DNA from: Streptococcus marimammalium DSM 18627
Lineage (GTDB): Bacteria; Bacillota; Bacilli; Lactobacillales; Streptococcaceae
DNA length: 64,000 nt
Direction: 5' to 3'
Assembly (NCBI RefSeq): GCF_000380045.1
Contig: NZ_KB904339.1
Coordinates: 239,267-303,266 of the forward strand
This document shows, in pieces, positions 1-7,971 of the stretch. The position numbers and the translations under genes were made by a program. Numbering within the stretch: position 1 is the stretch's first letter; each line of letters begins with the position of its first letter. The notes beneath the pieces are model-generated. The model worked only from the letters and a program-made list of their open reading frames with translations. It was not told the DNA's origin and ran no database searches.

Positions 1-1
1 T

Positions 2-289
2 AAACCAGTCTTTGACGGGTCATTAGAAATAGCAGTGCCAAATAATGCACCAATTGCAGAAGATAAACCAGTCTTTGATGGTCACTTACAATCATTGAGC
101 ACTGAGCCAAATGCAATGGCTAAAGATAAAGAAACAAAAGAAGTAGTGAAAACTTCTCAAACATCACAAACTAAGACATTACCTAATACGGGTGATTCTA
201 CCAATTCAGCTGTGATTGGAACCTTAGTGGCTTTATCATCACTAGCTTTGTATGGTTATGGCAGAAAAAAACGTGAGAATGAATTGTAA
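2..289 (+). CDS. LPXTG-anchored surface protein, C-terminal end (5' truncated by window)
   Basis: The reading frame is open from base 2, so this is the tail of a longer gene and not a gene starting at the internal GTG at 35. It opens with a proline- and acid-rich repeat of about 21 residues (63 bp, unit KPVFDG...PIAED at bases 2-64) whose second copy begins at base 65 and degenerates. It ends with a sortase A signal: LPNTGD, a hydrophobic segment and a basic tail (GRKKRENEL). The anchor closely resembles that of the GH84 protein ending at 28328 (LPKTGD, LYGYG, basic tail), so the two share an anchor lineage. The protein should be covalently attached to peptidoglycan. Its functional domain lies outside the window and cannot be named. 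Confidence 0.85.
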   Translation, partial: KPVFDGSLEIAVPNNAPIAEDKPVFDGHLQSLSTEPNAMAKDKETKEVVKTSQTSQTKTLPNTGDSTNSAVIGTLVALSSLALYGYGRKKRENEL

Positions 290-638
290 AATTTGTCACT
301 TGTTTCACCAATCAAAAATCAAAAATGTTTTATTACCTTAAAAAGTTGAAATGAAACTAATTTTGAGAGAGAACGATTTTCGTTCTCTTTTTTTATATTT
401 TTTGAAGATAGAAAATCTAATTTACCAATAACTTTTATTAGCAAAATGATAAAAATTTAAATAATTTTGACAAATTGCTAGTTGAAAACTAGTGTTTTAT
501 GATTACATTTACCCTAAAAACACCTAAAAAGATTTTCATTATAATTAATCTCTTTGTTTTAAAGAAGTAGTACATTTTATTTTCTTATATGAATCTGTTA
601 CAATTAAATATAAGAAAGCAAGAATTGAGGAGAATGAG
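290..638. other. Intergenic region with terminator and promoter region of the C-S lyase gene
   Basis: 349 bases without a gene. Besides the terminator at 368-396 it holds only AT-rich sequence and a small inverted repeat (CTAGTT GAA AACTAG near 479-493). The downstream gene has a clear AGGAG ribosome binding site at about 628-633. No convincing -35/-10 pair was assigned. Confidence 0.5.
368..396 (+). terminator. Rho-independent terminator of the LPXTG gene
   Basis: A 9-bp perfect stem (arms at 368-376 and 380-388, loop TTT) is followed by a T-run. It lies about 80 bases after the stop codon of the surface protein. Confidence 0.85.
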
Positions 639-1805
639 ATGACATTATATGATTTTAATGAAAATGCCGAAAGATTTGGAAAAAATTCTATCAAATGGCA
701 ACTGGCTGAAAAAGATCTTGACATTATTCCTGCTTGGGTGGCTGATATGGATTTCAAAGTTTTTCCTGGTCTAAGAGAGGCAATTAAAAATTACTCAGAG
801 AAAGATTTTTACGGCTATAGCTATCAAAATCATTCTTTTTCTGATACTGTGCTTAATTGGTTTCAAAAGGAACACAGTTATCACTTTCATCGTTCATCTC
901 TTTTTTTTATTAATGATGTTCTCTCAGGTATTGTTACAGCCCTTCAAGCATTTACTGAAGTAAAGGATGCTGTTCTTATAAATGACCCAGTATACCCTGC
1001 TTTTAAAAAAATTATTGAGCAAAATAATCGTCTTGTAGTAAGAAATAAATTAATTGAAAAAAATGGTATATTTACATTTGACTTGAAACAATTTGAAGAA
1101 GATATTATTAACTTTCAGGTTAAAGTCTTTATTTTGTGTAATCCTCATAATCCTGGAGGTCGAGTTTGGGATAAAGAAACACTTTTAAGTATTGGGATTA
1201 TATGCAAAAAATATGGTGTGTTGGTTATTTCTGATGAAATACATCAAGATTTAACATTATTTGGGCACAAGCATCATTCTTTTAATACAGTTCATGATGA
1301 CTTTAAAAATATTTCAATTATTCTTTCTAGTCCTTCTAAAACCTTTAATATGGCAGCATTTAAAATAGCTTTTGCTATCATTGAAAACAAACTCTTGCAA
1401 AACGCCTTTCAAGAAAGATTATTAGCCAATCACCAATCTATTTCGACTATTGCTTATGAAGCAACTGAGATAGTTTACAAAGAAGGGAAGAATTGGTTAA
1501 TAGAATTACGATCCACCTTAGAAGATAATATTAATTTTGTGATTAATTATTTTGAAAAACATGCTCCAAAAATTAAGGTTATGATTTCTCAAGGAACTTA
1601 TCTTCTTTGGATTGATTTTTCTAACTATCATTTAAGTGACAAAGAACTTTATAGAATTTTAAAATATGAAGCTAAAGTAATCTTAAATAATGGCTTAGAC
1701 TTTGGTGAAATGGGAAAAGGGCATGCACGATTGAATGTTGCCACTTCCAAAAATCTTTTAAAGGAAATTGTGGAACGAATTGTAACTAGTTTAGAAAAGA
1801 TTTGA
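639..1805 (+). CDS. MalY/PatB-family PLP-dependent C-S lyase / aminotransferase
   Basis: 388 residues, the usual length for MalY/PatB class I/II fold-type I PLP enzymes, which cleave cystathionine or cysteine conjugates (beta-lyase) and are sometimes mislabelled aminotransferases. Visible family features are the N-terminal PAWVADMDF segment typical of MalY/PatB, the CNPHNPGGRVW substrate/PLP segment, the SDEIHQDL motif, and SPSKTFN with the Schiff-base lysine at K234. A good ribosome binding site (GAGGAG) precedes the ATG. The gene stands alone between terminators. The true substrate (cystathionine or another C-S compound) cannot be read from sequence. Confidence 0.85.
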   Translation: MTLYDFNENAERFGKNSIKWQLAEKDLDIIPAWVADMDFKVFPGLREAIKNYSEKDFYGYSYQNHSFSDTVLNWFQKEHSYHFHRSSLFFINDVLSGIVTALQAFTEVKDAVLINDPVYPAFKKIIEQNNRLVVRNKLIEKNGIFTFDLKQFEEDIINFQVKVFILCNPHNPGGRVWDKETLLSIGIICKKYGVLVISDEIHQDLTLFGHKHHSFNTVHDDFKNISIILSSPSKTFNMAAFKIAFAIIENKLLQNAFQERLLANHQSISTIAYEATEIVYKEGKNWLIELRSTLEDNINFVINYFEKHAPKIKVMISQGTYLLWIDFSNYHLSDKELYRILKYEAKVILNNGLDFGEMGKGHARLNVATSKNLLKEIVERIVTSLEKI

Positions 1806-1809
1806 GTAT

Positions 1810-1850
1810 AACATTAAAATACTCTCTAGTGAAGAGAGTATTTTAATGTT
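1810..1850 (+). terminator. Long perfect hairpin after the C-S lyase gene
   Basis: An 18-bp perfect stem (1810-1827 with 1833-1850, loop of 5) begins 4 bases after the stop codon. No clear T-run follows. It may serve as a transcription end or mRNA-stabilising hairpin, or belong to the leader of the ABC-F gene. Confidence 0.6.
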
Positions 1851-1874
1851 ATAATAACAATTAATTGTTATTAT
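1851..1874. promoter_or_regulatory. 24-bp perfect palindrome upstream of the ABC-F gene
   Basis: Bases 1851-1874 equal their own reverse complement over 24 bp (half-site ATAATAACAATT). It directly abuts the hairpin at 1810-1850 and ends 21 bases before the ABC-F start codon. It could be an operator for a dimeric regulator or an attenuating RNA hairpin. No regulator was identified. Confidence 0.5.
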
Positions 1875-1895
1875 GGTATTGAAAAGGAAAAGCTA

Positions 1896-3437
1896 ATGAG
1901 TATTTTAGAGGTTAAAAATTTAAGCCACGGGTTTGGTGATCGAACTATTTTTGAAAATGTCTCTTTTCGCCTGTTAAAAGGAGAACATATTGGACTTGTC
2001 GGTGCAAATGGTGAGGGAAAATCAACTTTTATGAGTATTGTCACAAATCGCTTGCAACCTGATGAGGGAAAGATTGAATGGTCAAAGTATGTGACAGCAG
2101 GTTATTTGGATCAGCATGCTGTTTTAGAAAAAGGGCAAACAGTTCGTGATGTATTACGAACGGCTTTTGATGATTTGTTTAAAACAGAAGCTAAAATTAA
2201 TGATTTATATATAGCCATGGCTGAAGAAGGTGCTGATATTGACCTTTTGATGGAAGAAGTTGGAGAATTGCAAGATCGTCTAGAAAGTCGTGATTTTTAT
2301 ACGCTTGATGCTAAAATTGATGAAGTGGCAAGGGCTCTTGGCGTTATGACTTATGGTATGGATACTGATGTCACAGAATTGTCTGGTGGGCAAAGAACAA
2401 AAATTCTGTTGGCAAAATTATTGCTTGAAAAGCCTGATATACTGCTACTTGATGAGCCTACTAACTACTTAGATGCCGAACATATCGACTGGCTAAAACG
2501 GTATCTTCAAAACTATGAAAACGCCTTTGTTTTGATTTCTCACGATATTCCTTTCTTAAATGATGTGATTAATATTGTTTATCATGTTGAAAATCATAAC
2601 TTAGTCAGATATACTGGTGACTATGAACAGTTTAAAGAAGTCTATGCCATGAAAAAAGCTCAACTTGAAGCAGCCTATGAACGCCAACAAAAAGAAATTG
2701 CTGATCTTCAAGACTTTGTTAATCGAAATAAAGCACGTGTGGCCACTCGTAATATGGCCATGTCTCGTCAGAAAAAATTGGATAAAATGGAACTCATTGA
2801 ACTACAATCTGAAAAACCCAAACCATCCTTTGAGTTTAAAATGGCTAGAACGCCAGGACGTTTTATATTCCAAGCCAAAGATTTAGAAATTGGTTACGAT
2901 CGTTCATTAACCAAACCCTTGCAACTTAGCTTTGAACGCAATCAAAAAATTGCTATCATTGGTGCTAACGGTATCGGAAAAACAACTCTTCTAAAGAGTT
3001 TACTAGGCATTATTCCACCAATTGCTGGTCAAGTAGAACGTGGAGATTATATTGAATTAGGTTACTTTGAACAAGAAGTTAAAAGTAGTAAACAAACTCC
3101 TTTAGAAGCTGTTTGGGATGCCTTTCCAGCTTTAAATCAAGCAGAAGTTCGTGCTGCACTTGCTCGTTGTGGTTTGACTTCAAAGCATATTGAAAGTCAA
3201 ATTCAAGTACTTTCAGGTGGTGAACAGGCAAAAGTTCGTTTTTGCTTACTGATGAATCAAGAAAATAATGTATTGATTTTAGATGAGCCAACCAATCACC
3301 TTGATGTTGATGCTAAAGAAGAATTAAAACGAGCCCTAAAAGCCTATCCTGGTTCAATTTTAATGGTTTGTCATGAACCTGATTTTTATGAGGGTTGGGT
3401 TAATGATGTTTGGGACTTTAATCATTTGTTATTATAA
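1896..3437 (+). CDS. ABC-F family ATPase (YkpA/YbiT-like)
   Basis: 513 residues with two ATP-binding cassettes and no membrane segments, the layout of soluble ABC-F proteins that act on the ribosome. Cassette 1 has Walker A GANGEGKST (K42), signature LSGGQ (about 163) and Walker B LLLDEPTNYLD. The linker (about 240-320) is rich in charged residues, as in the P-site tRNA interaction motif. Cassette 2 has Walker A GANGIGKTT (from G356), signature LSGGE and Walker B LILDEPTNHLD. Its short C-terminus and overall look fit the YkpA/YbiT type rather than a dedicated antibiotic-resistance protein, but resistance function cannot be excluded. The ATG follows a GAAAAGG ribosome binding site and two strong inverted repeats. 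Confidence 0.88.
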   Translation: MSILEVKNLSHGFGDRTIFENVSFRLLKGEHIGLVGANGEGKSTFMSIVTNRLQPDEGKIEWSKYVTAGYLDQHAVLEKGQTVRDVLRTAFDDLFKTEAKINDLYIAMAEEGADIDLLMEEVGELQDRLESRDFYTLDAKIDEVARALGVMTYGMDTDVTELSGGQRTKILLAKLLLEKPDILLLDEPTNYLDAEHIDWLKRYLQNYENAFVLISHDIPFLNDVINIVYHVENHNLVRYTGDYEQFKEVYAMKKAQLEAAYERQQKEIADLQDFVNRNKARVATRNMAMSRQKKLDKMELIELQSEKPKPSFEFKMARTPGRFIFQAKDLEIGYDRSLTKPLQLSFERNQKIAIIGANGIGKTTLLKSLLGIIPPIAGQVERGDYIELGYFEQEVKSSKQTPLEAVWDAFPALNQAEVRAALARCGLTSKHIESQIQVLSGGEQAKVRFCLLMNQENNVLILDEPTNHLDVDAKEELKRALKAYPGSILMVCHEPDFYEGWVNDVWDFNHLLL

Positions 3438-3496
3438 AAAGACTTGACTTAATATAGAAAAATTAAAATTTACAGTAATAATTATTGATATAGTAT

Positions 3497-3522
3497 AAAC
3501 CAACCATTTACATGGTTGGTTT
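3497..3522. terminator. Bidirectional terminator between ABC-F and eetB genes
   Basis: An 11-bp stem (3497-3507 with 3512-3522, loop TTAC) is flanked by A- and T-runs and lies between two convergent genes. It overlaps the stop codon of the minus-strand gene. Confidence 0.8.
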
Positions 3523-4042
3523 AATTTTTTCCAATGTATTTAAAGTGAGAAACTTTAGAAAGAATATAATTTCCCGAAAGTCCAACAAGTAATCCTGATA
3601 AAATACCACTAAATGATAGAATGGGTAGATAGTTTAAGACAACCAATGATTGTGCAATAAATGAAAAAACAAGCAGTTGACCGATATTGTGTATAATGCC
3701 ACCAAAAATTGAAATACCAATAACACTAACACGTTTTGGTCCTAATTTTTTTGCAAGAATCATTGCAATAAAACTAAGTACACTACCAGATGCACTATAT
3801 AAAAAAGTTGAGAATGTGCCACTTAAAAAAGTTGTAATAAATAATCTTAGTATAACTACTTTTGCACTGTCTTTAGTTGAAAGATTAAAGAGGGCAATAA
3901 TTGTAATTAAATTACCAAGCCCTAGTTTTGCTCCAGGAGCAAATGTAAAAGGGGTTGGTAATAATTGTTCGACTAAGGAAATAACAACTGCTTGTGATGC
4001 AAGCATTGTAATGAAAATCAGTTTATAATATTTTGAAGTCAT
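3521..4042 (-). CDS. eetB: Gx transporter family membrane protein, EetB-like
   Basis: 173 residues with about five hydrophobic segments and the family signature region PGAKLGLGN, matching the Gx transporter family (PF07456, also annotated heptaprenyl diphosphate synthase component I). In Listeria a protein of this family is encoded in the extracellular electron transfer locus and is called EetB. Here the gene is divergent from the NDH-2/DMK/PplA operon and 227 bases from it, so shared regulation is plausible. The biochemical role of EetB is not settled. ECF-like membrane topology suggests transport or assembly, while older annotations link it to prenyl diphosphate synthesis. Confidence is high for family and moderate for the EET role. 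Confidence 0.8.
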   Translation of the reverse strand: MTSKYYKLIFITMLASQAVVISLVEQLLPTPFTFAPGAKLGLGNLITIIALFNLSTKDSAKVVILRLFITTFLSGTFSTFLYSASGSVLSFIAMILAKKLGPKRVSVIGISIFGGIIHNIGQLLVFSFIAQSLVVLNYLPILSFSGILSGLLVGLSGNYILSKVSHFKYIGKN

Positions 4043-4206
4043 TATTTTTTCACCGTTAATAGTTTTATATCTCCATCATACAGTTTTTTAAAAAGGGAGA
4101 CAAGTACTTTTATATTTTTAATCAAAAGGAAATGAAGTAGTAACTTATCAATTATTTAGTGTATAAAATGAGTGTTGAACACTGTTTGATAAAACTTTCT
4201 AAAGTC

Positions 4207-4235
4207 TTGTTTCTTGCCTTAAAAAATAGTATAAT
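4207..4235 (+). promoter_or_regulatory. Promoter of the EET operon (ndh2)
   Basis: TTGTTT at 4207-4212, a 17-base spacer and TATAAT at 4230-4235. The ribosome binding site AAAGGAG follows at 4255-4261. Confidence 0.75.
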
Positions 4236-4269
4236 AAAGAGCAATTAATTCATTAAAGGAGAAACAGGC

Positions 4270-6168
4270 TTGACTAAAGATATTGTTATTGTTGGAGCTG
4301 GTTATGCTGGTATTTCTGCAGCAAAAACTTTGGCGAAAACGTTTAAAAAAAAGGATGAGATAACAATTACTCTCATCGATAAAAATTCATTTCATACTTA
4401 TATGACTGAATTACATGAAGTAGCTGCAGGACGAATTGAACCTGAATCTATTAAATTTGATTTGCAACGCATTTTTAGTAAATATCCTAAAGTCAAACTT
4501 GTCACTGATAAGGTAGTTTCTATTGACTATGATCAAAAAAAGGTATTTGCTGAGCATACAACATTAGCGTTTGATTATCTTATTTTAGCCATAGGAGCAG
4601 AAGCTAATGATTTTGGTATTCCAGGGGTTAAAGAAAATGGCTTTACACTTTGGTCTATTGAAGCTGCTGAGCGTTTAAATAAACATATGATTGATTGTGC
4701 TTATAGAGCTATGAAAGAGCATGATATCAACAAACGAAAGGCTCTTTTAACATTTACTGTTATAGGAGCTGGCTTTACAGGTATTGAAATGATTGGAGAG
4801 TTGATTGATTGGATTCCAATTATTGCTAACCAATTTAAATTAGAACCAAATGAATTTTCACTAAAGCTTGTTGAGGCTACACCAAATATTCTTCAAATGG
4901 TGACAAAAAAAGAACAAGAAAAAACAATTAACTATCTCAACAAGAAAAATGTAGAAATTTTATTAAATGATGCTGTTACAGAAATTAATAAAGAAAGTCT
5001 AGTGCTATCATCAGGTCGTACAATTTCAACGCATACTTCTATTTGGACTTCAGGAATTAAAGCTAATAGTGATACCAAAGATTACGGAATAAAACAAGCT
5101 CGAGCTGGTAGATTGGTAGCTAACCAATATATGGAAGCTAAGGATAAACAAGGTGTTTACGTTGCTGGTGACTTAGCTTATTACGAAGATCCTGAAAATG
5201 GTAACACACCAATCCCTCAAATCGTTCAAGCTGCTGAACAAACAGGGCACACTGCTGCACAAAACATTATTGCATCAATTAATGGTGGTCAAAAACATGC
5301 CTTTAAAGGTAAATATGATGGATTCATGGTTTCTATTGGTGCCAAGTATGGTGTTGCCTATATTATGAATAAATATCATATGACTGGTTTTTTTGCTATG
5401 CTTATGAAACACATCGTCAATGTTATTTATTTTCTTACGATTAGAAGTTTTTATAACGTTGGTGCTTATATTCGTCATGAATTCTTTGACATTAAACATA
5501 AGCGTAATATTTTTGGCGGTCATCTTTCAAGTAAAGGAAACAATTTATGGCTTATCCCACTTCGCGTTTTCTACGGATCAGTTTGGCTTTATGAAGGGAT
5601 AAAAAAAGCTTTTGGTCTTTTTGGAACTACTTCATGGTTTGGAGATAAAGTGGTCTTTCCATTTCCTTGGCTACAAGAAGCCGTTTCAGGTGCTTCTGAA
5701 GCTGCTGAAGCGACAACAAGTGCTTCTCAAGCAGGAGATGCAAGTGCTCAAATAGCTGAGCAAGTTTTTAGTTTAAACTATACTTATGGTGAGGAACCTA
5801 TGCAAGTTCTAAAAGAGATGCCAGATTGGTTTGCTGCTATTATGAAATTGATGATGCCTAATCAAGAAGTTGCTTTATTCATGCAAAAAATGATGACCTT
5901 GCTTGAAATTGGTATTGGATTAGCTTTAATAGGGGGAGCTTTTGTATGGCTAATCAGTGCGCTAACAGTTGGTCTAGTAGCAATGTTTTCTCTATCAGGA
6001 ATGTTTTTCTGGGTTAATATGTGGTTTGTTCCAGTAGCAATTGCTTTAATGGCTGGTGCGGGGCGTACTTTTGGACTAGACTACTGGATTATGCCATGGA
6101 TTGGTAAGCGATTAGATAGACTTATTTATGGTAAAGTAAAACATATTTATGGTTTTGAAGAAAAATAA
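4270..6168 (+). CDS. ndh2: Type II NADH dehydrogenase with C-terminal membrane domain (EET-type Ndh2)
   Basis: 632 residues, about 230 longer than ordinary NDH-2. Residues 1-400 carry two Rossmann motifs (VGAGYAGIS near the N-terminus for FAD, IGAGFTGIE near 165 for NADH) and the C-terminal FAD-site segment VYVAGDLAYY. From about 420 on come several hydrophobic segments with a DoxX-like look and an Ala/Ser/Thr-rich insert near 480-500. This extended form is what the Listeria EET locus encodes: it passes electrons from NADH to a demethylmenaquinone pool used for extracellular electron transfer. The start is TTG, supported by AAAGGAG 8 bases upstream. It is the first gene of a plus-strand run followed by dmkB, pplA, apbE and dmkA homologues. 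Confidence 0.9.
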   Translation: MTKDIVIVGAGYAGISAAKTLAKTFKKKDEITITLIDKNSFHTYMTELHEVAAGRIEPESIKFDLQRIFSKYPKVKLVTDKVVSIDYDQKKVFAEHTTLAFDYLILAIGAEANDFGIPGVKENGFTLWSIEAAERLNKHMIDCAYRAMKEHDINKRKALLTFTVIGAGFTGIEMIGELIDWIPIIANQFKLEPNEFSLKLVEATPNILQMVTKKEQEKTINYLNKKNVEILLNDAVTEINKESLVLSSGRTISTHTSIWTSGIKANSDTKDYGIKQARAGRLVANQYMEAKDKQGVYVAGDLAYYEDPENGNTPIPQIVQAAEQTGHTAAQNIIASINGGQKHAFKGKYDGFMVSIGAKYGVAYIMNKYHMTGFFAMLMKHIVNVIYFLTIRSFYNVGAYIRHEFFDIKHKRNIFGGHLSSKGNNLWLIPLRVFYGSVWLYEGIKKAFGLFGTTSWFGDKVVFPFPWLQEAVSGASEAAEATTSASQAGDASAQIAEQVFSLNYTYGEEPMQVLKEMPDWFAAIMKLMMPNQEVALFMQKMMTLLEIGIGLALIGGAFVWLISALTVGLVAMFSLSGMFFWVNMWFVPVAIALMAGAGRTFGLDYWIMPWIGKRLDRLIYGKVKHIYGFEEK

Positions 6169-6266
6169 CTATCCTTAAGAAAAATAATAATAAAGCATTC
6201 ATCGGTAATTCTTAATAAAATGATTTATCATGGGTGCTTTTATTTATAGTAGAACTGGTGAATAAA

Positions 6267-7268
6267 ATGATACATACATTGTGGGAAAATTATCCTGATA
6301 TTAATGATGCTTTGGAAGAAGTTAAGGAGATTATGCTGAGTAATATCTCAGTGATTCATCCCAAAGTAAAACAAAAAATAACGCAATATATTAATGCTCC
6401 CGGTAAATATGTCAGAGCAGGTCTTTTAGTGATGTTAGCAAAGGCAACTGATGGTGAAATAAAAACGGGAAAACTCTATTTAGCAGCCTCAATTGAAGCA
6501 TTCCACCTTGCGACTTTAATACATGATGATGTCATTGATCAAGCTGATACAAGAAGGAATATTGAGACATTTCACCAAACATTTTCAAATAAAATAGCCA
6601 TTTATACTGGTGATTATCTTCTTTCTTATTCATCAAAATTAGCAGCTCTAGGCCTTGAAGAACTTATTGGTGATCAAAGAGAAATTGATTATTCAAAAAA
6701 GAATTTTAAAATTGTTGAAAGAATCTTATCTGGAGAATTATCTCAATTAATGAATTCTTTTAACACTAATATTACAGTCAAAGATTACTTGAAACAAGTT
6801 AGAGGAAAAACTGCATTTTTATTTGGTATTGCTGCACAGATGGGTGTTTTAACAGCAAATAGTAAAACTAAGGAATTAAACTTAGCCTTTAATTTTGGTC
6901 AATCTGTTGGTATGGCTTTTCAACTAACTGATGATTTGATTGATTTCAAAAAAACAGAAAAATATTCAGGAAAGCCACGATTACAAGATGTCCGAAATGG
7001 TATTTATACTTTTCCAGTTATTGTAGCTAAATCTCAAAATCCAACTATTCAAGATTATTTACTAGATAAAAAAAATCAAGAATGGCAACCGGAAGAGTTA
7101 AAAGAATTTTATGATTTATTAGAAAGAAGCAAGGCTTTTTTAGAAACAGAAAAGCTAATCAATCGCTATATTGATAAATCATATAAATGTTTGACATGTT
7201 TTTTGTCAAAATCTGATTGCTTAGAAATTATAATGTTATTAAATACATTATTTAATTTTTCTGATTAA
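6267..7268 (+). CDS. dmkB: Polyprenyl diphosphate synthase, DmkB-like
   Basis: A trans-isoprenyl diphosphate synthase with the first aspartate-rich motif HDDVID (D87, D88, D91) followed by RR, and the second DDLID (D222, D223, D226). It extends an allylic diphosphate to the long-chain prenyl tail that DmkA attaches to the quinone head group. The frame is open upstream to a GTG at 6234, but the chosen ATG gives the usual family N-terminus. Neither start has a strong ribosome binding site, so translation may be coupled or weak. An imperfect inverted repeat (about 6192-6202 with 6230-6240) between ndh2 and this gene may attenuate read-through. The C-terminus ends after a Cys-containing helix. 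Confidence 0.85.
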   Translation: MIHTLWENYPDINDALEEVKEIMLSNISVIHPKVKQKITQYINAPGKYVRAGLLVMLAKATDGEIKTGKLYLAASIEAFHLATLIHDDVIDQADTRRNIETFHQTFSNKIAIYTGDYLLSYSSKLAALGLEELIGDQREIDYSKKNFKIVERILSGELSQLMNSFNTNITVKDYLKQVRGKTAFLFGIAAQMGVLTANSKTKELNLAFNFGQSVGMAFQLTDDLIDFKKTEKYSGKPRLQDVRNGIYTFPVIVAKSQNPTIQDYLLDKKNQEWQPEELKEFYDLLERSKAFLETEKLINRYIDKSYKCLTCFLSKSDCLEIIMLLNTLFNFSD

Positions 7269-7347
7269 AAAAAAACGTACAAAATACTAGTTTTTTTTAA
7301 AAAATTATTATATGATATAAACGAATCAAATACAAAGGAGCTTTAAA

Positions 7348-7875
7348 ATGAAAAAAAATTTATTTTTAAAAACTTTAGCACTTTTAAGTGCTACAACACT
7401 GCTTGTTGCATGTAGTAATAACTCAACAAAGTCAAATTCAGAAGTTGAAAAAACTACTACAACAACAATGGATAAAAAAGATGATTCTCAGATGGAAATG
7501 ATGAGTAATCTAAAGGACGGAACATACACTGCTGAATCAGAATATGATGAACATGATTACAAAGTGATGCATACTATTGTTGTAAAAGACGGAAAAATCA
7601 CTGAATCCGACTTTGACTATTACAGCAAAGAAGGAAACATGAGAAAAAGTGAAAACGAAGAATACAACAAAAATATGAAAGAAAAATCTGGCATTTCTTC
7701 AAAAGAAACTATTGAAAAACTAAATCAAGATCTAGTCGATAAACAGACTGCTGATGTTGAAGTTGTAACTGGTGCAACTCATACTACTGATAATTTTAAA
7801 ACAAGTGCTGAAGTATTGTTAAAAGCTGCAAGTGAAGGAAATACTGAAACTGTTTCATTCAAATTTGGTGAGTAA
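7348..7875 (+). CDS. pplA: FMN-binding lipoprotein, PplA-like (single FMN site)
   Basis: 175 residues with a lipoprotein signal peptide (lipobox LVAC, lipidated Cys22), then a Thr/Ser/Lys-rich linker (about 25-50) and one FMN-binding domain. The flavinylation motif TGAT is at 141-144, so Thr144 is the predicted covalent FMN site. In the EET pathway this extracellular lipoprotein, flavinylated by an ApbE-type transferase, is thought to relay electrons from quinol to extracellular acceptors. Listeria PplA carries two FMN domains; only one is present here. A strong ribosome binding site (AAAGGAG) precedes the ATG. The neighbouring apbE gene supplies the matching transferase. Confidence 0.88.
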   Translation: MKKNLFLKTLALLSATTLLVACSNNSTKSNSEVEKTTTTTMDKKDDSQMEMMSNLKDGTYTAESEYDEHDYKVMHTIVVKDGKITESDFDYYSKEGNMRKSENEEYNKNMKEKSGISSKETIEKLNQDLVDKQTADVEVVTGATHTTDNFKTSAEVLLKAASEGNTETVSFKFGE

Positions 7876-7898
7876 TATTTGAAGTTGAAATAACTTGG

Positions 7899-7938
7899 AA
7901 TGAGGAGTTGAGAAAAATCTCACTCCTTATTTCTATTT
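7899..7938 (+). terminator. Partial terminator between pplA and apbE
   Basis: An imperfect stem (AATGAGGAGTTGAGA at 7899-7913 with the complementary TCTCACTCCTTATT) is followed by a T-rich stretch. It probably raises pplA expression relative to downstream genes while allowing read-through. Confidence 0.65.
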
Positions 7939-7971
7939 TAAATTATATTACAAAGTAAAAGAGATAAGTTT

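Noticed and set aside
3687..4028. Plus-strand frame of 113 codons opposite eetB
   Set aside because: It is antisense to a well-supported membrane protein gene, has no ribosome binding site and encodes nothing family-like.
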